Positions 9,210 to 17,579 of a DNA stretch of 44,312 bases are shown here, one piece after another. Made by a program: the position numbers and the translations under genes. The stretch comes from Sulfurimonas sp. (GTDB lineage Bacteria > Campylobacterota > Campylobacteria > Campylobacterales > Sulfurimonadaceae): positions 1-44,312 of the forward strand of contig JALSLJ010000077.1 of NCBI GenBank assembly GCA_026988315.1, written 5' to 3'. The number at the start of each line of letters is the position of its first letter. Within the stretch, counting starts at the first letter, position 1. A model generated the notes under the pieces. That model searched no databases, had not been told where the DNA came from, and saw only the letters and a program-made list of their open reading frames with translations.

Positions 9210-10726
9210 TGTTTAGTATCCTTTTTACCTCTAATTACCACTCGTGCTCCACCTAATTTTTTAGACTTTAGCAACTCTATTTTAAAACCCATTTTATCAC
9301 ACAACGACTTAACAATATAAAGCCCAACACCTGTTCCTTTTGCCGTTCTTGTCATATCATCTTCACTAGACTGTTCAAAAAGTAAAAACACATTTTTTTT
9401 GTTTAAAAATCCATCGCCATTATCTAAAACTTCAAGTACAAACTCTTTATGATTTGATTTTAGAGTAATAGCTATAATACCTCTCGAATACTTCACTGCA
9501 TTGGAAATCAAATTATTTAAAATTTGCAGCATCCTTTCCTCATCGCATGCGATTATACATTCAGTTTTATACGATTCAATCACCCTAATATCTTTTAAAT
9601 CATCACCATACTTTAAGAGAGCTCTTTGTATGAGATTATTTAACGAGAAACTAGAAATATTGAGTTCAATCTTTGAATCTCTAAGCTTAATAGCTTCTAT
9701 GAGGTTTGTTATCATATCTAACATATGCCAGCCACTTGCATGTATCTCTTTTACTTGCTCAACAAGCTTGTCCCTTTTTTTAAAATTTTCTTTTAAGAGA
9801 TGTTTTTTTACATATTCTGAAAAATTTATTATTGCATTTAAAGGTGTTTTAAGCTCATGTGTAAAAACAGTTAAAAAAGAATCTTTTATTTTGTTTACCT
9901 CTTTAATATGCTCAAGTTTTTGTAATTTTGTATCTATCTCTTGTTGTTTAATTTTTCTAGCAGAATATACAATCTCTGAGACATCATTACTAAACACTAG
10001 ATACTCATTTTCTTCATTATCATTTAAGATAGGAACAGCGATAACATCTATGATATTATCTCTCTTATCTTCAAATATAAAAGTTTGCCTATCTCTATAT
10101 ACCTTGTGTTCTTTTAATCTATCCCAGACAACTTTCATATCAATGTTTGAATTATTTAAAGGGTTTATTAGCCCTGCAATAGCCTGATCATAAGTGAGTC
10201 CTGTTGTTTTACAAAAAGAGTCGTTTACATCAAATATTTTACCATCTTTATCATGCTTACTTACACTAAATGAAATATCAATAGCATCTTTGTAGTTTTG
10301 AAGCATTTTTTTTTGATCTTCAAACTCTTTATGCCATAGTTTCTCTATAGCTAACTCCTCTATCACTCTAAACAACAGAGATGGCTCTACTGGTTTATTA
10401 AGATATTTATCTACCTGAAAATCAATGGAACGCTTAAAAACCAGAGAATCAACTTCATTTTCCATTATCAGTATAACAGCCTGAGAAGGATTTTTAATCT
10501 TTACCTTTTCAATAAACTCTATACCACTCAAACTTTTTAGCTCTTGTGATACCAAAACAATATCTGGACTTATTGCATCAAAAAGTTCTAATGCTATATT
10601 TCCATCATCACTAACATAAGTTTCATGTCCAGTAGTAACCACCCATGCTTCTAGTTTTTTTAGTAATTTACTATCCGCTTCGGTAATTAAAATATTTAAT
10701 TTTGAGTTTATAGAATTAGCTTTCAT
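9206..10726 (-). CDS. Histidine kinase with pseudo-receiver, PAS, HisKA and HATPase domains
   Basis: Soluble 506-residue sensor kinase without a membrane segment. Domains in order: a receiver-like domain (about 10-125) in which the phospho-accepting Asp is replaced by Ser60 (IVLVSQEL) although the distal Lys (NKP, Lys111) is kept; PAS (about 140-250); a short coiled coil; HisKA with phospho-His290 in THELKTP; and HATPase_c with NNLISNAVKY, DNGDGF and GTGVGLYIVKSL. The receiver cannot be phosphorylated normally, so it may serve for binding. It is translationally coupled to the response regulator downstream and 3 nt from parA upstream. Confidence 0.9.
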   Translation of the reverse strand: MKANSINSKLNILITEADSKLLKKLEAWVVTTGHETYVSDDGNIALELFDAISPDIVLVSQELKSLSGIEFIEKVKIKNPSQAVILIMENEVDSLVFKRSIDFQVDKYLNKPVEPSLLFRVIEELAIEKLWHKEFEDQKKMLQNYKDAIDISFSVSKHDKDGKIFDVNDSFCKTTGLTYDQAIAGLINPLNNSNIDMKVVWDRLKEHKVYRDRQTFIFEDKRDNIIDVIAVPILNDNEENEYLVFSNDVSEIVYSARKIKQQEIDTKLQKLEHIKEVNKIKDSFLTVFTHELKTPLNAIINFSEYVKKHLLKENFKKRDKLVEQVKEIHASGWHMLDMITNLIEAIKLRDSKIELNISSFSLNNLIQRALLKYGDDLKDIRVIESYKTECIIACDEERMLQILNNLISNAVKYSRGIIAITLKSNHKEFVLEVLDNGDGFLNKKNVFLLFEQSSEDDMTRTAKGTGVGLYIVKSLCDKMGFKIELLKSKKLGGARVVIRGKKDTKQ

Positions 10727-10729
10727 ACT

Positions 10730-11470
10730 TTACAATCTTTTGAGAAGTTCAGTTACGCATTGATTATAGTCTTTTAATCCTTTAGAACGCTTAGAATCTA
10801 AAACGATTGGAGACCCAGATTCAAACTGTTTTGCAAGTTTAATATCTACCCCGATTGGGGAGAGAAGTTTTGCCGAACCAAAAGAAGTTTTCACCTTAGC
10901 AACTGACTCTTTATGCTCATTTATATGTGGATTATACATCACTGGTAAGATCGATACATCTGCTATTTCACGCTCTAACGAAGAAGCACTCTGATACAGA
11001 GCACGAAGCATTTGTCCAACTGCTACAACTCCTAAGTGATGTGGTACAAAAGGGATAACGACACTATCTGCAACCTCCAAGGAATTTTTAAGAAGTGCGT
11101 CAAATGTAGGGGGAGTATCGATAACACAATAGTCAAAAAAATCTGCTATTTTTTCTCTTTTAAAACGGCTCTTTAATACTCCTCTTAAATCAGAAAACTC
11201 ATAAACATCAAAAAAAGCGAGGGCAGGAGAGAGAGTTAAATTTTCATGAACTGTTGGAATAAATGTTTCACTTAATGTGCTTCCACTAAAAATGGAATGT
11301 ACACCCAACTCCTCATTTGGTTCACAACCAACACCAATGGATGCATGCCCCTGTGTATCAAAATCAAGAAGCAATACCGATCCGTGTTTCGCTAAACCAC
11401 TCGCTAAATTAACAGCCGTTGTAGTTTTAGCAGAACCACCTTTACGATTACTGATTACAATGGTCTTCAC
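10730..11470 (-). CDS. ParA/Soj-family ATPase of the chemosensory operon
   Basis: ParA-type deviant Walker ATPase (246 aa). The frame extends to a TTG at 11479, but the GTG at 11470 is preferred: it gives MKTIVISNRKGG and places AGGA 10 nt upstream. Walker A is RKGGSAKTTT, with Ala where the last loop Gly is usual (KGGVGKTT); Walker A' is LLLDFDTQGHAS, and the B strand is YCVIDTPPT. It sits in a che operon without a ParB partner, which is typical of ParA proteins that place chemosensory arrays (ParC of Vibrio, PpfA of Rhodobacter) rather than segregate DNA. That role is inferred. It overlaps the 90-residue gene by 23 nt. Confidence 0.88.
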   Translation of the reverse strand: MKTIVISNRKGGSAKTTTAVNLASGLAKHGSVLLLDFDTQGHASIGVGCEPNEELGVHSIFSGSTLSETFIPTVHENLTLSPALAFFDVYEFSDLRGVLKSRFKREKIADFFDYCVIDTPPTFDALLKNSLEVADSVVIPFVPHHLGVVAVGQMLRALYQSASSLEREIADVSILPVMYNPHINEHKESVAKVKTSFGSAKLLSPIGVDIKLAKQFESGSPIVLDSKRSKGLKDYNQCVTELLKRL

Positions 11471-11720
11471 TAGAATCAAATCCTTTCAATACTACCTCAT
11501 AAAGCTTTTTGTTTTCACCAAACTCATATCTACAGCTATAACTTTTCTTATATGCCGTAATTAGTTGTATGATTGCAAGATGAATATCATCACACTCTAC
11601 AAAATTCATATTTACTTCATCTGGTGCTTTTTCTTGTAAAAAATCTCTAAAAGAGATCACCTCATCTTCATAAATGACTGATGAAAACACCGCTTTGTTC
11701 TCTTCATATACAATTGCCAT
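11448..11720 (-). CDS. small STAS-like protein of the chemosensory operon
   Basis: A 90-residue soluble protein between cheW and parA. Its length and pattern resemble a STAS domain: N-terminal strands, a central segment VNMNFVECDDIHLAIIQLI in place of the usual strand plus D-S-x-G-L helix, and a last strand before the C-terminal helix. The phosphorylatable Ser of anti-anti-sigma STAS proteins is not evident, so regulation by phosphorylation is doubtful. Assignment is by pattern only. Its place between an array adaptor and ParA makes it a candidate link between the two. Confidence 0.6.
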   Translation of the reverse strand: MAIVYEENKAVFSSVIYEDEVISFRDFLQEKAPDEVNMNFVECDDIHLAIIQLITAYKKSYSCRYEFGENKKLYEVVLKGFDSSEDHCNQ

Positions 11721-11729
11721 ATCATCTCC

Positions 11730-12161
11730 CTATTTTGGAATACTTACAGTTTTAATAACATTTACTAAAACACCATCTATATCTAATACGCCCTCGAGTT
11801 CTAAATATTGATTTTTACCATGCTCATCTTCGGAATGCATAATATCTGATTCTTCAATATGTGCAATATCTTCTATAGAGTCAACCTTTATGGCAAAATC
11901 ACTACCATCATTTTCATAAAACAATAATTTCAATGAGGAATCTTCAACCTTTACATTTTCATCTTCATGAGGGGGAAGTCCTATAAGTTTACGAAAATTC
12001 AATACTTTAATTATATTGTTTTCGTAAGACATCATCCCATCTACAAATTCGTGAGCATTTGGTATCTCTGTTAATTCAACTACTTGAATTATTCTGTGTA
12101 TATTTTCAATATTGAGAGCATAACTATTACTTCCAACTTTAAAAACAATTAAGTCTATCAT
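11730..12161 (-). CDS. cheW: CheW coupling protein
   Basis: Single-domain CheW (143 aa) linking receptor and CheA kinase in the array. It starts MIDLIVFKVGSNSYALNIENIHRIIQ and shows the typical ...IPNAHEFVDGMMSYENNIIKVLNFRKLIGL segment at about residues 33-63. It lies 10 nt downstream of cheA and 9 nt upstream of the STAS-like gene, within the same transcription unit. A second protein with three CheW folds is encoded at 18651-20009, so this one is probably the canonical adaptor. Confidence 0.93.
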   Translation of the reverse strand: MIDLIVFKVGSNSYALNIENIHRIIQVVELTEIPNAHEFVDGMMSYENNIIKVLNFRKLIGLPPHEDENVKVEDSSLKLLFYENDGSDFAIKVDSIEDIAHIEESDIMHSEDEHGKNQYLELEGVLDIDGVLVNVIKTVSIPK

Positions 12162-12171
12162 TATAAAACCT

Positions 12172-14940
12172 TTAAGCTACTTCAATATCTTCTTTTAACT
12201 TTTGAGAAATCCCTAAAAGCCCTATTGGATCCATTGCCATAATTATCTGTCCATTTCCAAGTAATGCTGTACCACTAAAGAGAGGATGCCCTTCCATAAT
12301 CCCTACAAGAGGTTTTTGCACTACATCTAATTGACCTAAGAACTTGTTAACAACTACAGCTAAAAGATTATCTTTAATATTTAACACAACGATTGAAAGG
12401 GGTTGTTCTTTCATAGCATCTTCATCAAGCATTGATTTTATAAATAGAAGTGGAATAACCTCACCTCTAATATACACAAATGGTTCATTATGCAAGTATT
12501 CTATCTCTTCTCTGTCAAGTTTAACAGTCTCTGAAACACTATCCATTGGGATACCATAGTGAATATCATTCATCTGAATATGGAGTAGAGATGTTACAGC
12601 TAAGGAAACAGGGATAGCCAAAGTGATTGTCGTGCCTTTATTTGCTTTAGTTTTTATACTAATACTACCACCAAAACTTTCTATAGACTTTTTAACAACA
12701 TCCATTCCAACACCACGACCACTAAATTCACTGATAACTTCCACTGTAGATAAACCTGGAATTAAAACTAATTCTGCCATCTCATCTTCGCTTAGTGCAT
12801 CAATCTGTTCATGAGTCATAAGCCCTTTTTCAAGAACTTTATTTGCGACGCGTTCAACATTAATACCAGCACCATCATCTACAATCTCTATGATAATTCT
12901 GTCAGATTGCGCAAAAGCTCTTAATTTTACAGTTCCACTACCGCTTTTACCCTTTTGCTCTCGTACTTCTGGTGTTTCAATACCATGATCTAAAGAATTT
13001 CTCATAATGTGTATCATCGGATCAGCTAACATCTCAATCATATTTTTATCAAGCTTTGTGTCACCACCATCCATCTCTAGCTTAACCTTTTTACCAAGTT
13101 TTTTAGCAATGTCACGAACAAGCTTTGGATACCTGTCAAATACATAAGAGATTGGTAACATTCTCATCCCCATGATTAAATCTTGAAGTTGTTCTGATAA
13201 GCGGTTTATAAAGATATACTTCTCCATAATCTCACGCTTAATCATATCGTGTGTCATTCCAACGACATTATCTGCCAAATAAGGTAAAGAGTTTTTAGCA
13301 ACAAGAAGCTCACCCACTACATTCATGAGTGAGTCTATAGACTCTTGATCAATTTTAACTGTTTTACCAACAACAGCTTTTTGAGGAGCCTCTTTTTTAG
13401 ATACACTCTTAACAGGTTTTGTAATCTCTGCGGCATCTGTTTTCATTGCAACTTTAGGATTTTCAACCTTTGGTGTAGCTGGAGCAATTTTTTCTATTGT
13501 AACTTTTTCAGCCTGAACCTCTTGCTCTTTAGTTTCAACAGCACTCTCTTTCACACTCTCTTTTGGTGCTAAAGCTAACTCAGTTTCTAAAAATTTTGCA
13601 ACATCCTCTTTAGAATCAAAACTTGGCATTGAAGCGTTGTATCTTCTCACCTTATCCATGATAAAAAGAACTCGCTCTAAATCATCATCGCCAGTAATCT
13701 CATCAAGTGCTTTATATTGTTGGTTCATAATCTCTGTTAGTATTATTTTAACATCTTCACTTGCTTCAATAGTGTTTTCACTTGCACTAGAACCGTCTTC
13801 TTTCTTATCTTCTTGAACTTTTTCAGCCTCTATAACTATCTCATTCTCATCACTAAGTGTTGGTACTGTATCACTATTAAATACTTCACCCTTATATAAG
13901 TTTTGAAAGAAAGGTGTTAATTTTGAGAGATCAGATTCTTCTATTAAACCTGCAATATCTACAAATCTTTTGAGTTGTGCAAACTGTAATGTATCATTAC
14001 CAACCAACTCCATAGATTTTGTTATTTTTTCAACTATTGTGACTATATCATTCTCATGAGTTATATTACTAAACTCTTTTAATAAATCTAATTGATGCCC
14101 TGCATCTCCAACATCTATAGACAAAAGAGTTGACACATCTAAAGGCAATAGTTGGAGTTCATCTATGAAGTTAAAAAGTGAATCTTCAATATCTTCATAT
14201 GTTGCATAAATATATGCAACCATATATGATTTTAATAGTAAACCCTCTTCATCTTCAGTACCACTTAAAACACATTTAGCGTTTTCTTCACTCATACATG
14301 AAAAAACACCCAACACTTTATCCTCCAAAAGAGAGAGTGTATAAACTGGATCATTTCCATAGACCATACAGGACTCATCAACATCAAACACTACAGCATA
14401 TAAATTCTCGCTAGAACAAAACTCTTCATTAATCTCTTGGTTTTTAAATAGAATTTTTTTAGAATCTATCCCTCTCAATGTAGATAATGGAATATTAATA
14501 ATATCTTGAACATTATTGACTTGTAAAAATGGAACTTCCCAGCTACTTTCAGTCACAGCAGATTTACCCATCTGATTGTTTAATTCTTCAATAATTCTAG
14601 ATACTGCTTCTTCATCAGCATCGACAATTTCCCCGCTCTCTTCAGCAGCTTCAATAAGGTTCATAACCTCATCAAATGCATCATAAAGTACAGCAGTCAT
14701 ACTATCAGCAAATTCAATTTTTTCAGCTCTTAACATATCAAGCAAATCTTCAGCATGATGTGTTATATCTTTCACAGATTCAAAACCAACGATCCCACTG
14801 CCACCCTTTAAAGTGTGAGCAGCACGAAATATAGAGTTTAAAAGTTCAGGGTCATCTCCACCTATCTCTTCAATATTTTGATCAATAAAGGCTAAATTTT
14901 CTCTTGCTTCACTTAAAAACTGTTCTAATAATGGATCCAT
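12172..14940 (-). CDS. cheA: CheA histidine kinase without fused receiver
   Basis: Array kinase of 922 residues. Domains: Hpt/P1 at about 1-125 with phospho-His42 in AAHTLKGGSG; a long region (about 130-500) with no recognisable P2, containing alpha/beta segments then a Glu/Lys/Pro-rich linker; P3 dimerisation around NVVGELLVAKN (about 540); kinase P4 with MRNSLDHGIE, DDGAGIN and SGRGVGMD (about 625-770); and a CheW-like P5 to the end. It stops soon after P5, so it has no C-terminal CheY domain, unlike the CheAY common in Campylobacterota. Its phosphate targets should be the two CheY proteins and CheB of the operon. Confidence 0.96.
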   Translation of the reverse strand: MDPLLEQFLSEARENLAFIDQNIEEIGGDDPELLNSIFRAAHTLKGGSGIVGFESVKDITHHAEDLLDMLRAEKIEFADSMTAVLYDAFDEVMNLIEAAEESGEIVDADEEAVSRIIEELNNQMGKSAVTESSWEVPFLQVNNVQDIINIPLSTLRGIDSKKILFKNQEINEEFCSSENLYAVVFDVDESCMVYGNDPVYTLSLLEDKVLGVFSCMSEENAKCVLSGTEDEEGLLLKSYMVAYIYATYEDIEDSLFNFIDELQLLPLDVSTLLSIDVGDAGHQLDLLKEFSNITHENDIVTIVEKITKSMELVGNDTLQFAQLKRFVDIAGLIEESDLSKLTPFFQNLYKGEVFNSDTVPTLSDENEIVIEAEKVQEDKKEDGSSASENTIEASEDVKIILTEIMNQQYKALDEITGDDDLERVLFIMDKVRRYNASMPSFDSKEDVAKFLETELALAPKESVKESAVETKEQEVQAEKVTIEKIAPATPKVENPKVAMKTDAAEITKPVKSVSKKEAPQKAVVGKTVKIDQESIDSLMNVVGELLVAKNSLPYLADNVVGMTHDMIKREIMEKYIFINRLSEQLQDLIMGMRMLPISYVFDRYPKLVRDIAKKLGKKVKLEMDGGDTKLDKNMIEMLADPMIHIMRNSLDHGIETPEVREQKGKSGSGTVKLRAFAQSDRIIIEIVDDGAGINVERVANKVLEKGLMTHEQIDALSEDEMAELVLIPGLSTVEVISEFSGRGVGMDVVKKSIESFGGSISIKTKANKGTTITLAIPVSLAVTSLLHIQMNDIHYGIPMDSVSETVKLDREEIEYLHNEPFVYIRGEVIPLLFIKSMLDEDAMKEQPLSIVVLNIKDNLLAVVVNKFLGQLDVVQKPLVGIMEGHPLFSGTALLGNGQIIMAMDPIGLLGISQKLKEDIEVA

Positions 14941-14949
14941 ACTATCTCC

Positions 14950-15315
14950 TTAGCTATTAATTAATATCTCTATATATGCCTGAAGTTGATTTGGCTTTAT
15001 TGGCTTTGTCTCAAAAATATTTGCACCAACCTTAAAAGCATTCACCTTGTCTTCTTCTTTTGCTTGAGTTGTAATCATAATAACTGGTACAGTCTTATGA
15101 TTCTCCTGTTTTCTTAAATCTTGGATGAAAGAGTAACCATCCATTATTGGCATATTAACATCCACAAGGTAAAGATCTATATTTGAATCTAAACTTTTCT
15201 CTAACGCTTCCATACCGTTCTCAGCTTCTACTACATCAATCCCCATAGATTTAAGTATAGAACCATGATAACTTCTCACTGTTTTTGAATCATCTACAAC
15301 CATTACTCTTGTCAT
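14950..15315 (-). CDS. CheY-type single-domain response regulator (first)
   Basis: Stand-alone receiver of 121 residues. The acidic pair is VVDDS, the phospho-Asp lies in LYLVDVNMPIMDG (about residue 53), Thr in VIMITTQ and Lys in ETKPIKP (about residue 103) are present. It has no output domain, so it acts by protein contact like CheY. It lies 9 nt from both cheA and the CheZ-like gene. Whether it goes to a flagellar motor or another target cannot be seen here. Confidence 0.92.
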   Translation of the reverse strand: MTRVMVVDDSKTVRSYHGSILKSMGIDVVEAENGMEALEKSLDSNIDLYLVDVNMPIMDGYSFIQDLRKQENHKTVPVIMITTQAKEEDKVNAFKVGANIFETKPIKPNQLQAYIEILINS

Positions 15316-15324
15316 CTTCTTCTC

Positions 15325-15717
15325 CTAAAAAAATTCTATCTCATCAAAGTCTGTATTATCTGTTGACTTACCAGAAAATCTATTTTTTTTATCTTTTGCA
15401 TCATTAATTGTTGTCGCAAGCTTTTCTTGTAATTTTTTTATACTATCTACTGCTAAAGTTTCATCAGTTTTATGTGAATGATTAAATCTATCAATATTAC
15501 TTTGAACACTATCAATTGCCTCTATAATAGCAGTAAGCTGTTGAGAAATAATATCTTGATATTGCAAAGCTTTTGCAACATCATCATCTACCTCAAGGTT
15601 ATTTTTTTCTATATAATTACTAATCATCAATAGTGAATCACTAGATAATTTAATAGCATCTATCTGAACATCTTTAATGTGTGTTAATAGTTCCTCTACT
15701 GATTCTAATATAACCAT
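15325..15717 (-). CDS. CheZ-like phosphatase
   Basis: Helical 130-residue protein between two cheY genes. The segment KALQYQDIISQQLTAIIEAID has the CheZ active-site arrangement QD-x3-Q (Asp55 and Gln59), equivalent to Asp143 and Gln147 in QDLTGQ of E. coli CheZ, in which the Gln positions the attacking water on CheY-P. After a flexible Lys/Ser/Asp-rich linker it ends DNTDFDEIEFF, an acidic-aromatic tail comparable to the C-terminal CheY-binding helix of CheZ. It is shorter than classical CheZ (about 210 aa). Role inferred from motif and position. Confidence 0.78.
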   Translation of the reverse strand: MVILESVEELLTHIKDVQIDAIKLSSDSLLMISNYIEKNNLEVDDDVAKALQYQDIISQQLTAIIEAIDSVQSNIDRFNHSHKTDETLAVDSIKKLQEKLATTINDAKDKKNRFSGKSTDNTDFDEIEFF

Positions 15718-15727
15718 CTTATGAACC

Positions 15728-16105
15728 CTACGCCGGTAGTCTTAAAACTCTAGTAATAGCTTGTTTTAACTGTGCTGGATTAAATGGTTTTACTATCCAT
15801 CCAGTCAACCCTAAAGCTTTACCTTGTTGCTTGAGTTCTGCTTTTGTCTCTGTTGTAAGCATTAAGCACGGTGTTCTCTGCGTCGCTGGAACTTTTCTCA
15901 GAGCCTGCAAAAACTCAAATCCGTTCATCACAGGCATATTGAGGTCAGTAATGATTAAATCTGGTGTCATCCCTGCTTCTATCTCTGCTAAAGCGACTGT
16001 CGCTTCTGTATATTGTTTTACCTCTATTGGCATAGAGTTTGTCACTATCCTAGTTGAAGCTAAAGCTGTTTCACTATCATCTACAAATATTACTAATGGC
16101 ATCAT
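15728..16105 (-). CDS. CheY-type single-domain response regulator (second)
   Basis: Stand-alone receiver of 125 residues with acidic pair VDDSE, phospho-Asp in LIITDLNMPVMNG (about residue 55), Thr in LMLTTET and Lys in IVKPFNP (about residue 107). The start has two tandem ATGs (16105 and 16102); AAGG lies 5 and 8 nt upstream, and the second has the more usual spacing. It differs clearly from the other CheY in this operon, so one may be the output and the other a phosphate sink. It lies 7 nt downstream of cheR. Confidence 0.92.
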   Translation of the reverse strand: MMPLVIFVDDSETALASTRIVTNSMPIEVKQYTEATVALAEIEAGMTPDLIITDLNMPVMNGFEFLQALRKVPATQRTPCLMLTTETKAELKQQGKALGLTGWIVKPFNPAQLKQAITRVLRLPA

Positions 16106-16112
16106 TTTTTCC

Positions 16113-16943
16113 TTATTTTTGATAAATTAATGTTTTGTCTATTTTTCTTGCTTTAAAAACAGATACTATTCTACTCATATATTCAGCATGGCCTAAAAGA
16201 ACATAACCACCTGGGTTTAACATATCGTAAAAAGTCATGGCAACCTCTTTTCTTGATGCATCATCAAAATAAATCAACATATTTCTTGAAAAAATAACAT
16301 CAAACTTACCTAGATTTCGCATCTGTGTTTTGTCAAATACATTTGCTACTTGAAAATCCACCGTTCCATTTAAATCATCACCCAATTGATAACCAATTTT
16401 TTTCTTCACAAACCACTTTTTTAAAATATTTTTTGGTATTGCATGAATCGCTCTATCACTATATTTTGCAATTTTAGCTTTTTCAATGACAGATGAGTCA
16501 ATATCGATACCTACAACTTCTATATCTCTCTCCTCAACAACTTTACCCTCTTCAACAATATGCAATATTATTGAGTATGGCTCCTCACCAGTCGAACATG
16601 GCGATGATAAAATTCTAATTGGTTTTGAGGCTGGCAATCTTTTATGCAACTCCGGCAAGATACTATTGACTAAAACTTCAAACTGGTCTTTCTCTCTAAA
16701 AAAGTAAGTTTCATTCACAGTTATTGCATTCATCAACTCCTGAAACTCTTCACCCTCTTTATCTTCAAAACGAAGCTTAAAAAAGTATTTTCTAAAGTTA
16801 TCTATCCCCAAGGCTTTAGCGCGGCTATCTACAAATTTTGCCAATTTGTCAAAATGTTTTTCCTCTTCAAGATAAATTCCACTTTTTCTGTAAATAAACT
16901 CCCCTATTTTAGAAAAGTTTTCTTTTGATAAAAGGTATCCCAT
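16113..16943 (-). CDS. cheR: CheR chemoreceptor methyltransferase
   Basis: SAM-dependent methyltransferase (276 aa) that methylates Glu side chains of the MCP for adaptation. The N-terminal helical CheR domain (about 5-75) contains VNETYFFREKDQF at its end; the C-terminal Rossmann domain has ILSSPCSTGEEPYS (SAM loop, about 110-125), VVGIDID and DVIFSRNMLIYFD. It ends NPGGYVLLGHAE plus a short tail. No receptor in the window carries a CheR-tethering pentapeptide. It is 3 nt from the HEAT-repeat gene. Confidence 0.95.
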   Translation of the reverse strand: MGYLLSKENFSKIGEFIYRKSGIYLEEEKHFDKLAKFVDSRAKALGIDNFRKYFFKLRFEDKEGEEFQELMNAITVNETYFFREKDQFEVLVNSILPELHKRLPASKPIRILSSPCSTGEEPYSIILHIVEEGKVVEERDIEVVGIDIDSSVIEKAKIAKYSDRAIHAIPKNILKKWFVKKKIGYQLGDDLNGTVDFQVANVFDKTQMRNLGKFDVIFSRNMLIYFDDASRKEVAMTFYDMLNPGGYVLLGHAEYMSRIVSVFKARKIDKTLIYQK

Positions 16944-16946
16944 CGC

Positions 16947-17570
16947 CTAACCTTTTATCGATTTGATGGCACTATCAACTGCAAACTCTGCATAAAAATC
17001 ACCATCAAATCTATCTTTTAAAGATTCTAAAAGTTCTATATCTTCCTCTTTACCAATCTCAGCCATATAATCAACAGCCGTCATAGCTACATTTATATCA
17101 TCTTCATGCTCTAAAAGCTCTATAAGCATATCTCTTGATTCTGCAAAATCAACATCACCCAATACATTAATAGCAAAAATTCTTAAGTCTCTATCATCAC
17201 CTATAAGAAATTTTACAATATAGTATTTTATAGCATTACCAAAATCTCTTAAGATAGAGATACCAAGATTTCTAACATAGGCATTATCAAGTTTAAGCAA
17301 ATCCATAATCTGCTCTATTGGAGCCTCTTGTGGGTCTAAATTTGCTAATATTGTGGCTATTTTAGTTGAAACCTCTTTGTTTGCATCCTCATCTTCAATA
17401 TACTTTATAAGGTAAGTCCATCCACCCTCTAACTTTGAAATCTCCTCTACAGCATAATCTTTTTTTTCTAACTCATCATTAGATTCAAAATACACTATAG
17501 CCTCTTCAAGGTTTGATAACTTTGGTAACTCTTCAATCTCTTGCTTTTGATGATTTTTTATTAAAGCCAT
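16947..17570 (-). CDS. HEAT-repeat protein
   Basis: Soluble all-helical protein of 207 residues made of HEAT-like repeats of about 31 residues: for example NAYVRNLGISILRDFGN, DLRIFAINVLGDVDFAE and DINVAMTAVDYMAEIG, each with the Asp/Asn-x-x-Val-R turn pattern. HEAT solenoids bind other proteins. It lies between cheB and cheR with gaps of 9 and 3 nt, so it probably acts with the adaptation enzymes or the array. No catalytic motif was seen. Confidence 0.85.
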   Translation of the reverse strand: MALIKNHQKQEIEELPKLSNLEEAIVYFESNDELEKKDYAVEEISKLEGGWTYLIKYIEDEDANKEVSTKIATILANLDPQEAPIEQIMDLLKLDNAYVRNLGISILRDFGNAIKYYIVKFLIGDDRDLRIFAINVLGDVDFAESRDMLIELLEHEDDINVAMTAVDYMAEIGKEEDIELLESLKDRFDGDFYAEFAVDSAIKSIKG

Positions 17571-17579
17571 ATGCCACTC

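Noticed and set aside
9501-10187. 228-codon plus-strand frame opposite the histidine kinase
   Set aside because: Lies fully inside a gene with intact kinase motifs; its Ser/Leu/Phe-rich product is typical of an antisense shadow frame.
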